A stretch of 12,319 nucleotides of DNA from Woeseia sp. (lineage in GTDB: Bacteria; Pseudomonadota; Gammaproteobacteria; Steroidobacterales; Woeseiaceae): the NCBI GenBank assembly GCA_018701055.1, contig JABIUH010000082.1, positions 1 to 12,319 of the forward strand, given 5' to 3'. The notes beneath the pieces were generated by a model. It saw only the letters and a program-made list of their open reading frames with translations. It searched no databases and was not told where the DNA came from. The first letter of the stretch is position 1, and every line of letters begins with the position of its first letter. This document shows positions 1-6,876 of the stretch, in pieces. Position numbers and translations under genes: made by a program.

Positions 1-1
1 G

Positions 2-1567
2 ATACCGGCGCACTTTTATGTGATCACCCGGCGTTATAGAGAAGCGATCGACCTTTATCAAAAGGCCGTTGATATCGAGCCAGATCACGCCGCTGCTCGT
101 GAGGAACTTGGCGTTAATCTTTTGCGTGATAATCAAGTGAGTCGCGCACGGGAAAACCTCGAGGTGGCGTATGCGGCTGATCCATTTAGCCCCAAGGCAG
201 TCAATACACTACGATTGCTCGACTCGTTTGAAGATTTTCGCCTGATAACCGACCCGACGGAACCCGAGCCGGGCGTTTTGCCGGTAATTTTTCGTCTACA
301 TCGTGACGAGGCGGCTGTGATATTTCCGTACGCAGTCGAATTGACGCGTGACAGCATTGAGGAATTCACCGAGAGATACGGATTCGAATTGCGGGAACCC
401 GTTGTTATCGAAATGTATCCGGACCACGAAGATTTCGCCGTGCGGACCGCGGGCATGCCCGGTCTCGGTATTCTCGGTGCGACGTTCGGTTATGTCGTTG
501 CAATGGACTCACCGTCAGGTCGCCCCCCCGAACAATTCCAGTGGGGAACAACCCTGTGGCATGAAATGGCTCATGTTTTTACGTTAGAGGCGACGGATCA
601 TTTAGTGCCGCGTTGGTTTAGCGAAGGCGTTTCCGTTTTCGAAGAGTGGCGTAGTGGACCGAATCCCGGTGTACGTATTCCCATGTCCGTCTACAACGCG
701 ATGGCAGACGATCGACTGTTGCCGATCGCTGATTTGGACGAAGGCTTTACTCGGCCCACTTACGACGAACAGGTTATTGTGTCTTACATGCAGGCCGGCC
801 TCGTTTGTCAGTATATTGACCAAACCTATGGCACGGAAAAACTACGTGGATTGTTGACGGAGTTTAAAAACGGCGCGCAAACGGCTGCTGCGATCGAAAC
901 AGTGCTCGAATTATCACCCACCGTATTCGATGTCGAATTCGCGGACTTTGTCGCAGCAGAACACGGCGGAATTTTGGCAAGCCTGCCGGAATGGCAGAGC
1001 ACGCAAGCGGAGATAGCCAAGCATCTTGGTGAAGAAGACTGGTCGTCCATTATCGACCTGGCGGAAGAACTGATTGATGTTCATCCGCGCTACGTCGAAC
1101 CCGATAGTCCGTATCTTGCTCTGGCGAAGGCGGCAGAGGAAATGGGGGACCGCGATAAGGCGGTCACCGTACTTGAGCGATTCTGGCGGCAGGGAGGTTA
1201 TGCGCCGGCTCCATTGAAACGCCTTGCTGGCTGGTTGCGTGAAATGGATCGGGGCGTTGATGCGGCTGATGTCTATACGACGGTCAATCTTGTTGATCCC
1301 CTGGATCAGGAGGCACATGCATCATTCGGCGAACTATTGCTCGAACAAAATCGCGCCAGCGAAGCACTTAGAGAATTTTCAGTCGCGCTTGCCCTGGACC
1401 CGCATGACAAAGCAAGTGCCTATTACAGAACAGCCAAAGCGCATTTCGCGCTGGGCAATAAAAACGAATCGCAAGGTCAGCTACTGCTGGCATTAGATGT
1501 CGCCCCCAACTATCGACCAGCCCAGCGGCTATTGCTGGAAGTGATGCGGGCTAACAAAGATAACTAA
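2..1567 (+). CDS. TPR protein with internal HExxH (peptidase MA-like) metalloprotease domain, 5'-truncated
   Basis: The frame is open to the left edge. A GTG at 20-22 is available, but the residues before it (IPAHFYV) run straight into a TPR helix, so the true start lies outside the window. Numbering from that GTG: TPR-like helices at about 1-60; a gluzincin-type peptidase domain at about 85-320 with HEMAH at 181-185 (two zinc-ligand His and the catalytic Glu) and a downstream SEG at 201-203 whose Glu202 is the likely third ligand; then at least three C-terminal TPR-like units at about 339-498. The combination resembles the peptidase MA-like family, which often carries TPRs. All catalytic residues are present, so activity is plausible; the substrate is unknown. 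Localisation cannot be judged without the N-terminus, although related proteins are often secreted or lipid-anchored. It precedes the moxR gene by 35 bases on the same strand and is probably in the same operon. Confidence 0.85.
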   Translation: MPAHFYVITRRYREAIDLYQKAVDIEPDHAAAREELGVNLLRDNQVSRARENLEVAYAADPFSPKAVNTLRLLDSFEDFRLITDPTEPEPGVLPVIFRLHRDEAAVIFPYAVELTRDSIEEFTERYGFELREPVVIEMYPDHEDFAVRTAGMPGLGILGATFGYVVAMDSPSGRPPEQFQWGTTLWHEMAHVFTLEATDHLVPRWFSEGVSVFEEWRSGPNPGVRIPMSVYNAMADDRLLPIADLDEGFTRPTYDEQVIVSYMQAGLVCQYIDQTYGTEKLRGLLTEFKNGAQTAAAIETVLELSPTVFDVEFADFVAAEHGGILASLPEWQSTQAEIAKHLGEEDWSSIIDLAEELIDVHPRYVEPDSPYLALAKAAEEMGDRDKAVTVLERFWRQGGYAPAPLKRLAGWLREMDRGVDAADVYTTVNLVDPLDQEAHASFGELLLEQNRASEALREFSVALALDPHDKASAYYRTAKAHFALGNKNESQGQLLLALDVAPNYRPAQRLLLEVMRANKDN

Positions 1568-1602
1568 TCGAACCGGTCAGTCAGAAGGAAGTGAAAAAGG
1601 CT

Positions 1603-2622
1603 ATGGCAACAGAATCTGAAGAAATATTTGAGTCAGACGAAGTACGTGAGCTCGTCGGAAATTTTCAAAAGACGATCGCTGGTCTGCGTAGCGAAGTCAG
1701 CAAGGTTATTATTGGACAGGCAGATGTCGTCGAACATCTGCTGATAACCCTTTTGGTTGGTGGCCATTGCCTCATTACCGGCATGCCAGGCACGGCGAAG
1801 ACGCTATTGGTCAGGACGTTGGCCGACGCACTTGGATTGAAGTTCAAGCGTATTCAATTTACGCCAGACTTGATGCCTACAGATGTAACCGGTACCGACA
1901 TTATCGAAGAAGATAGCGTCACCGGTAAGCGCTCATGGACTTTTGTGGAAGGCCCAATTTTCACGCACGTTTTATTGGCGGATGAAATTAACAGGACCCC
2001 GCCAAAGACGCAGGCGGCTCTGTTGGAGGCCATGCAGGAGCGGTCTGTAACGGTCCGCGGCGAACATCATGAACTGGCGCCGCCGTTTCTCGTTTTGGCG
2101 ACGCAGAACCCGATTGAACTCGAAGGGACCTACCCGCTTCCAGAAGCGCAACTCGATCGATTCTTGTTCAACGTATTGCTTGACTACTTAAGTGATGATG
2201 ATGAGCTCGCAGTTGTAAATCGATTTACCACTCGGGTCGATTTGCCGGAAGTGACACCCGTGACCAGCGCAGAGGAAATTGTGAAGTTTCAATGGCTGAC
2301 GCGGCAGGTGCCGGTGTCAGAAGAGGTTAATCGTTACGCTGTTAATCTGGTTCGGGCAACGCGACCCAGCGAAGATAATGCGCCAGATGTCGTCAAGCGC
2401 TATGTCAATTTCGGTGCGAGCGTGCGAGCGACGATGTTCATCAATCTCGCAGCGAAGGCAAACGCATTGCTTAACGGTCGCTATCACGTAACCAAAGAAG
2501 ATGTGCGAAATCTCGCCTTGCCTGTATTGCGGCATCGCGTTATCTGTAACTACTTTGCCGAATCCGACAAGATGACGGTTGACGACGTCCTAAAAGAAAT
2601 GATCGAGAAGGTCGGGATATAG
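1603..2622 (+). CDS. moxR: MoxR-family AAA+ ATPase
   Basis: A cytosolic AAA+ ATPase of the MoxR family, about 339 residues, the usual length. Numbering from the ATG at 1603: Walker A GMPGTAKT at 60-67 (the GxPGxAKT form typical of MoxR), Walker B VLLADE at 123-128 with Asp127 and Glu128, sensor 1 ATQNP at 166-170, then the family-typical LEGTYPLPEAQLDRF with a likely arginine finger at Arg186, followed by a C-terminal lid domain. Characterised relatives form hexameric rings that remodel partners through VWA-domain adaptors, often for cofactor insertion or complex maturation. A DUF58 gene follows after 3 bases, as expected for this family. Start choice: a GTG at 1591 is in frame but abuts the purine stretch AAGGA at 1585-1589, leaving no spacer; the ATG at 1603 has a long 13-base spacer. 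I prefer ATG but only moderately. The molecular client is not shown by the sequence. Confidence 0.93.
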   Translation: MATESEEIFESDEVRELVGNFQKTIAGLRSEVSKVIIGQADVVEHLLITLLVGGHCLITGMPGTAKTLLVRTLADALGLKFKRIQFTPDLMPTDVTGTDIIEEDSVTGKRSWTFVEGPIFTHVLLADEINRTPPKTQAALLEAMQERSVTVRGEHHELAPPFLVLATQNPIELEGTYPLPEAQLDRFLFNVLLDYLSDDDELAVVNRFTTRVDLPEVTPVTSAEEIVKFQWLTRQVPVSEEVNRYAVNLVRATRPSEDNAPDVVKRYVNFGASVRATMFINLAAKANALLNGRYHVTKEDVRNLALPVLRHRVICNYFAESDKMTVDDVLKEMIEKVGI

Positions 2623-2625
2623 GCT

Positions 2626-3540
2626 TTGTCCGTTACGCCGCCAAGTCGACGATCAAGCCGGGAGCTCTTGCGACCTGAGGTTCTCGCGAGCCTGAAGAAT
2701 CTTGATCTTGTCGCGCGGGCAGTGGTTGAAGGCACGATGATCGGATTGCATCGGTCGCCGAAATTCGGTTTTAGTCAGGAATTTGCGGAGTATAAAGCTT
2801 ACACGGAAGGGGACGATCCGCGTTTTATCGATTGGAATGTATTTGCCAGAACCGGGCGCACCTATATCAAACGATTTCAAGGCGATACGAATTCTCATCT
2901 AATGATTCTTATGGATGCCAGCGCGTCTATGGGTTTTGGCGGCCCGCATCTTACGAAACTTCGTTACGCACAATTTTTGGCGGCTAGCCTCGCGTTTCTC
3001 GCGACGCGCCAACACGATGCAGTGGGCTGCATGGTTTTTGATGAAGAGATTCGTGACTATCGAGCGCCTTCATCTCGTAGTGGAAAATTGCAGAGCATTT
3101 TACATTGTCTGGATGGCGCGGTTCCCGCGACAGGAACGAAATTCGACAAGCCATTTCAAAAGTTTCGTGAACAGATGACCCGTCGCGGACTGGTTGCCGT
3201 GATATCTGATTTTTATTGCGATATCGAAGAGCTGCTGCAAGGCGTACGTCCACTCGCGTGGCAGGGTCAGGACGTGGTGGTGTTTCAGGTGCTCGATACA
3301 GAGGAACTCGACCCGCAAATCTCGACCAACGTGTTATTGCAGGATGTCGAAACGGGGGAGGCGGTTGAGGTGGCGCCACAGTTCATGCGTGACGCTTATC
3401 CCGGACGTATCTGTGCCCACATTGATGATTTAAAAAGTGCCGCCGCTAGCATCGGTGCAGATCACGTATTGGTCAACACCAGTGACTCGCTTGATAGTGC
3501 GATACGCAACTACCTATTGTTTCGGCAAAGGCGAAAATAG
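2626..3540 (+). CDS. DUF58 protein (soluble VWA-like MoxR partner)
   Basis: A 304-residue DUF58 protein, normally the partner of MoxR. The DUF58 signature lies at about 62-84 (GDDPRFIDWNVFARTGR, then a basic segment), followed immediately by a VWA-type fold with an intact MIDAS metal site: DASAS at 97-101, a Thr near 171 (GTKF) and Asp195 in SDFYCD. There is no hydrophobic segment, so unlike the longer membrane-bound DUF58 proteins this is the short cytosolic form. Translation probably starts at TTG 2626, only 3 bases after the moxR stop, with no strong ribosome site of its own; this suggests coupling to moxR translation. A second in-frame TTG at 2668, preceded by GGGAG at 2660-2664, is an alternative that would remove 14 residues without touching the domain. 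The last base of its stop is the first base of the next start. Confidence 0.92.
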   Translation: MSVTPPSRRSSRELLRPEVLASLKNLDLVARAVVEGTMIGLHRSPKFGFSQEFAEYKAYTEGDDPRFIDWNVFARTGRTYIKRFQGDTNSHLMILMDASASMGFGGPHLTKLRYAQFLAASLAFLATRQHDAVGCMVFDEEIRDYRAPSSRSGKLQSILHCLDGAVPATGTKFDKPFQKFREQMTRRGLVAVISDFYCDIEELLQGVRPLAWQGQDVVVFQVLDTEELDPQISTNVLLQDVETGEAVEVAPQFMRDAYPGRICAHIDDLKSAAASIGADHVLVNTSDSLDSAIRNYLLFRQRRK

Positions 3541-5507
3541 TGGGTCTACTCGCGCCACTTTTTTTATTGGGTGTCCTGGCTGTCGCTTTGCCATTTTGGT
3601 TGCATCGTTTGCAGACGCAAAGTTCGGAACGAAAATCTTTCAGTTCGACGATGTTGATGGAGACTGCGAGCGAGCAAGTTCACGTGCGACGGAAATTGAA
3701 ATACCTGTTGTTGCTCGCACTACGCATTGCCCTGTTGGCACTATTGGCATTTGCTTTCGCCAAACCCTTCTTGACTATGCCGCCCGACGCGGTTGTCGCG
3801 ACGGATGAGGGGTCCCGCATTATTTTGGTGGACACGTCTGCCTCCATGGGTCGGGCTGGCGTATTTTCACAGGCAAGAGTGGAAGCCAAACGGGCTATCG
3901 ATGACGCCCCAGCAGATGCGCTGTTGCAGCTAGTCGAAATTGACAGCGCGCTGCACCTGCTCGGTGAACTGACAATCGATAAGTCGAGTTTGCGTGCCGG
4001 CGTAGACAGTCTTTCCGTCACGGCTTTGCATGCAGACTACGGCGAAACGATGATTGCGATCGATCGACTCGCTGCAACTTTGCCAAAACCTGTACAGATC
4101 CATTTTGTGAGCGATTATCAGACCAGCGCTATGCCTGTGCGTTTTTCCGATCTCGTCCCAGCTAGTGCTACAAAATTCGTGCCGCACGTCGTCGGTACTG
4201 GGGCGCCTTTTAATTGGTCGATCGGTTATGTGCGAGAAACTTCAGAGGGCATCGGTGTAGGTTTCAACGGTGTTGGTGATCACGAACGGGTTGCTGACAT
4301 TGATGTAATACTTAACGGTAGCGTGCATGCAACGCAGAGTCTTAGCCAGGCCGGAACCCTATCTGTGCATTTTGATGTGCCGGAATATGAAGCTGGTGAA
4401 AACCGTGTTGAAATCCGCCTGTCGGCTGATGATGATTTGCAGGGTGACAATCATTGGTACCACGTCGTCGACAATGATCCACCGGCAGCGATTCCTGTTA
4501 TCACGCTGAATGCTGGCGGCTTGCCGCTCACCTATTTGTCGGCAGCGTTGGAATCCACCGGTAACTACACAGTGTTGCCACTGATTGCCGGCGAACTGGA
4601 TACGCGGGTGCTGTCACGCTATTCGTGGCTCATTATTGATGATATTGGCTTGGTCGATGCTCAATTGGAACTGGCATTGACCGATTATCTCCAGGGTGGC
4701 GGCAATATTCTGGCGTTTGCAGGTGAGCGGGCAAGCGCCCTCGAGTCACTGCCATTGACCGCTCATCGACATACTGCAAACAGCGTTCGTACGAGTACCG
4801 ATGAGTTTCTTAGCATGGGGCAGATCGATTTGCGCCACCCGGCATTGGCTCAGACGGAGGGTTGGCAAAGCGTTAATGTTACACGCAGCCTGCCGATCGA
4901 AGAGCAGGGCGGTGATGATGTGCTAATTCGGCTGGAGAACAACGAAGCATTCTTGCTCGAACGAAGTATGGGCGTTGGCCGGATCATGTTGCTAATGGGG
5001 AATCTTGATAACCGTTGGAATGATCTGCCAATCCGGCCCGTATTTGTTAGTTTCATGATCGAGGTCGCACGATATTTATCGGGCATCAACGAAATTTCGA
5101 AAACGTATACGGCGGGCACCACATTGCCCTTGTCACTGACGGGGAACACGTCTGGACAAGTGGTCGATCCCGACGGAAATACGATTCTTTCGCTGGCGGA
5201 TACGACGCGCGAGCAGCAAATTCAATTGCGACAGATTGGCTTTTACGAAGTGTTTACACCGCAAGGACAAACCGTGGTGGCCGCCAATGTTGATCCGCTG
5301 GAATCAGATTTAAGATCGTTGTCACAAGATGTTCTCGAGCGTTGGCAAGATTCGGTGCGAGGACAGGTGGTGGTTGATAACATTTCGTTCAGCACCGATG
5401 ACACGCGCGCCGTCGAGCTGTGGCACTGGCTGTTGCTGCTACTCGCCATTACGGTGATTGGCGAATCGATTGTTGGGAATTCTTACCTAAGCCCGCGGCG
5501 GAGCTAA
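3540..5507 (+). CDS. BatA-like membrane protein with periplasmic VWA and glutamine-amidotransferase-like domains
   Basis: A 655-residue membrane protein. The N-terminus has the BatA-type paired hydrophobic segments (about 2-21 and 54-76) around a basic cytosolic loop. A VWA domain follows with intact MIDAS DTSAS at 98-102, a candidate Thr at 170 and Asp192 in SDYQ. Residues about 318-510 resemble the class I glutamine-amidotransferase-like fold seen in related proteins (a strand ending in IIDDIG, then a GGGNILAF strand), with no evident catalytic Cys, so it is probably a binding module. It ends with the conserved-looking NRWNDLPIRPVFVSFM stretch at 491-506. A last hydrophobic helix at about 628-646 is followed by SPRRS. 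The charge pattern puts the VWA and GATase-like region in the periplasm and the C-terminus in the cytosol (inference). Translation starts with GTG at 3540, overlapping the DUF58 stop by one base (TAGTG), which indicates coupling. The role is probably scaffold or adaptor for the MoxR/DUF58 pair. Confidence 0.9.
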   Translation: MGLLAPLFLLGVLAVALPFWLHRLQTQSSERKSFSSTMLMETASEQVHVRRKLKYLLLLALRIALLALLAFAFAKPFLTMPPDAVVATDEGSRIILVDTSASMGRAGVFSQARVEAKRAIDDAPADALLQLVEIDSALHLLGELTIDKSSLRAGVDSLSVTALHADYGETMIAIDRLAATLPKPVQIHFVSDYQTSAMPVRFSDLVPASATKFVPHVVGTGAPFNWSIGYVRETSEGIGVGFNGVGDHERVADIDVILNGSVHATQSLSQAGTLSVHFDVPEYEAGENRVEIRLSADDDLQGDNHWYHVVDNDPPAAIPVITLNAGGLPLTYLSAALESTGNYTVLPLIAGELDTRVLSRYSWLIIDDIGLVDAQLELALTDYLQGGGNILAFAGERASALESLPLTAHRHTANSVRTSTDEFLSMGQIDLRHPALAQTEGWQSVNVTRSLPIEEQGGDDVLIRLENNEAFLLERSMGVGRIMLLMGNLDNRWNDLPIRPVFVSFMIEVARYLSGINEISKTYTAGTTLPLSLTGNTSGQVVDPDGNTILSLADTTREQQIQLRQIGFYEVFTPQGQTVVAANVDPLESDLRSLSQDVLERWQDSVRGQVVVDNISFSTDDTRAVELWHWLLLLLAITVIGESIVGNSYLSPRRS

Positions 5508-5517
5508 ACCATGGTTT
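5506..5517. repeat. 12-bp perfect palindrome AAACCATGGTTT
   Basis: A perfect inverted repeat directly after the BatA-like stop codon and about 20 bases before the P450 start. It could be a dimeric operator half-site pair or a small RNA hairpin. A perfect 12-mer palindrome is expected about once per 4096 positions by chance, so the sequence alone does not prove function; its position in the only gap before the P450 gene is what makes it worth recording. Confidence 0.25.
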
Positions 5518-5537
5518 GCAGTAGAGTGATTCTGTGA
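5511..5537 (+). promoter_or_regulatory. Eight-codon mini-ORF with good ribosome-binding site, overlapping the P450 start (TGATG)
   Basis: An ATG at 5511 opens a frame of eight sense codons (MVCSRVIL) ending in TGA at 5535-5537. The final A of that stop is the first base of the P450 ATG (TGATG). It is preceded by GGAG at 5500-5503 with a 7-base spacer, a near-ideal Shine-Dalgarno arrangement, whereas the P450 ATG has no clear one of its own. The simplest reading is that ribosomes load here and re-initiate on the P450. The peptide has no obvious attenuation signature such as repeated codons. It could also be a chance arrangement. Confidence 0.3.
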
Positions 5538-6760
5538 TGTCTTGTCCTGTCAGTATGTTGTCGGATAATTTCAAGTTAGGTAATGCCGAACTTGAATCGA
5601 TTTATGCGACTGCCAGGGCAGATGACCCGGTCTCATATTTGCCCGATATAGATTTTTGGGCTGTAACCCGGTTTGCAGACGTCAAATCTATCCTGAAAGA
5701 CACCGACACATTCTCGTGCGAAATCGCAATGGACCCCATTGTGCCTTTCTCCGCTGAAATGGTCAGATGTCTTCAGGAGGGCAATTTCGCAGGTAAGTCT
5801 AATCTCGTCGCGAATCCCGAACCCAGTCACGATAGGGTGCGTCGAATTGCCCAGCGCGGTTTCTTTCCCAAAGCGATGGTTGTGCTCGAACCACGAATAC
5901 GAAAATTGGTCGTCGATACTATCGTCGAGTTTTCCAACGAACCCAGTGTCGATTTGGTCGAGGTCATGTTGTACGAACTACCGGCCAAAGTCGTATTTAT
6001 GCTGCTAGGAATTCCAGACGAAGCAGTAAAGAACGTCAAGCGCTGGTCGGACAATCGTCTGCTGCTTATATTCGGCAAGCTCACCAAGGAACAGCAGCTT
6101 GCTGCAGCGCACGAGCTAGTAGACTTTTGGCAATACTGCGTCGAACACGTGGAACACAAAGAAAAGAATCCCGGATCCGATCTGCCGAGTGACATGCTTG
6201 CTGCACGCAATGGCGACGATAGTGTTCTTTCAAAAATGGATATCGCGCTGACGGTATTTGGGCTGCTTTTGGCCGGCCACGAGACAACCAGCAACATGTC
6301 GGCCAACGCGGTCCTTGCGTTGCTTGAAAATGAAGGTCGGTGGCAACAGCTCAACCGCGAACCCGGTTTAATTCCCAATGCGGTGGAAGAATTGATTCGT
6401 TATCGCCCATCGGTTGTTGCGTGGCGGCGAAAAACGCTAATGCCGGTTGAGATATCCGGCGTTAAAGTGCCAGCAGATGCCCGCCTGCTTCTTTTTCTCG
6501 CCTCAGCGAATCGGGATGCAGAAGTATTCGACGAACCGACCGTGCTTAATCTTGAACGTAAGAACGCTCGTTCACATGTGAGCTTTGGGTATGGTGCGCA
6601 TTTCTGTCTTGGGGCGCCGCTGGCAAGGTTGGAACTGCAAGTAATCCTTGAAGAACTGACGCAACGACTGCCCGACCTACGTTTGGCTGCGTCGCAGCAG
6701 TTTAGCTTCGTTGAAACGGTGCAATTTCGTGGGCCTAAAGCACTTCAGGTCGAATTGTAG
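5537..6760 (+). CDS. Cytochrome P450 (soluble bacterial class I type)
   Basis: A 407-residue cytosolic P450 with no membrane anchor, the usual length for bacterial three-component P450s. Motifs numbered from ATG 5537: C-helix HxxxR at 98-102 (His98, Arg102, haem propionate contacts), I-helix oxygen-activation motif AGHETT at 246-251, K-helix ExxR at Glu285-Arg288, and the haem loop FGYGAHFCLG at 350-359 with Cys357 as the proximal thiolate ligand. All are intact, so it should be catalytically competent. The substrate cannot be read from sequence. No ferredoxin or ferredoxin reductase gene is in the window, so electrons must come from partners encoded elsewhere. An in-frame GTG at 5534, directly before the ATG, is an alternative start. 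The gene sits 29 bases after the BatA-like gene and 116 before the DUF4175 gene, all on the + strand. That is an unusual place for a monooxygenase, either a functional link to the MoxR system or a passive insertion. Confidence 0.96.
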   Translation: MSCPVSMLSDNFKLGNAELESIYATARADDPVSYLPDIDFWAVTRFADVKSILKDTDTFSCEIAMDPIVPFSAEMVRCLQEGNFAGKSNLVANPEPSHDRVRRIAQRGFFPKAMVVLEPRIRKLVVDTIVEFSNEPSVDLVEVMLYELPAKVVFMLLGIPDEAVKNVKRWSDNRLLLIFGKLTKEQQLAAAHELVDFWQYCVEHVEHKEKNPGSDLPSDMLAARNGDDSVLSKMDIALTVFGLLLAGHETTSNMSANAVLALLENEGRWQQLNREPGLIPNAVEELIRYRPSVVAWRRKTLMPVEISGVKVPADARLLLFLASANRDAEVFDEPTVLNLERKNARSHVSFGYGAHFCLGAPLARLELQVILEELTQRLPDLRLAASQQFSFVETVQFRGPKALQVEL

Positions 6761-6772
6761 TGTGCCACTATA
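6756..6772 (+). other. Short hairpin over the P450 stop codon
   Basis: TGTAGTG and CACTATA can pair as a 7-bp stem (one G-U pair) with a 3-base loop TGC. The stem contains the P450 stop codon. No run of T follows, so it is not a convincing Rho-independent terminator; it might slow 3' decay of upstream mRNA or mean nothing. The remaining intergenic sequence to 6876 shows no strong promoter. Confidence 0.2.
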
Positions 6773-6876
6773 CTAATAGCGTAACGGTTTGAACCCCTGC
6801 ACGATTCTGCGATCATAAGATTAATCGGTAGTGGCGTGAATCCAGGCCAAGTTGGTGCGCGCAAAATGGAGCACGA

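Noticed and set aside
2984..3379. A 131-codon open frame on the - strand
   Set aside because: It is opposite the DUF58 VWA domain, is low-complexity (Pro/Arg-rich) and has no family motif.
3437..3808. A 123-codon + frame spanning the DUF58/BatA-like junction
   Set aside because: It overlaps two genes with clear domains in other frames, and its translation shows no domain or ribosome site.
5827..6378. A 183-codon open frame on the - strand
   Set aside because: It lies wholly opposite the P450, is rich in Ser and Thr in the way antisense frames are, and shows no recognisable motif, while the + strand has every P450 motif.
6756..6772. Rho-independent terminator after the P450
   Set aside because: The hairpin is AT-rich with a 3-base loop and no following T-run, so it is listed only as a hairpin.
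6789..6819. Possible sigma-70 promoter before DUF4175 (TTGAAC ... CATAAG)
   Set aside because: Each hexamer matches consensus at only 4 of 6 positions and the spacer is 19 bases; TATACT at 6769-6774 is a better -10 but lacks a -35. Neither is convincing enough to call.
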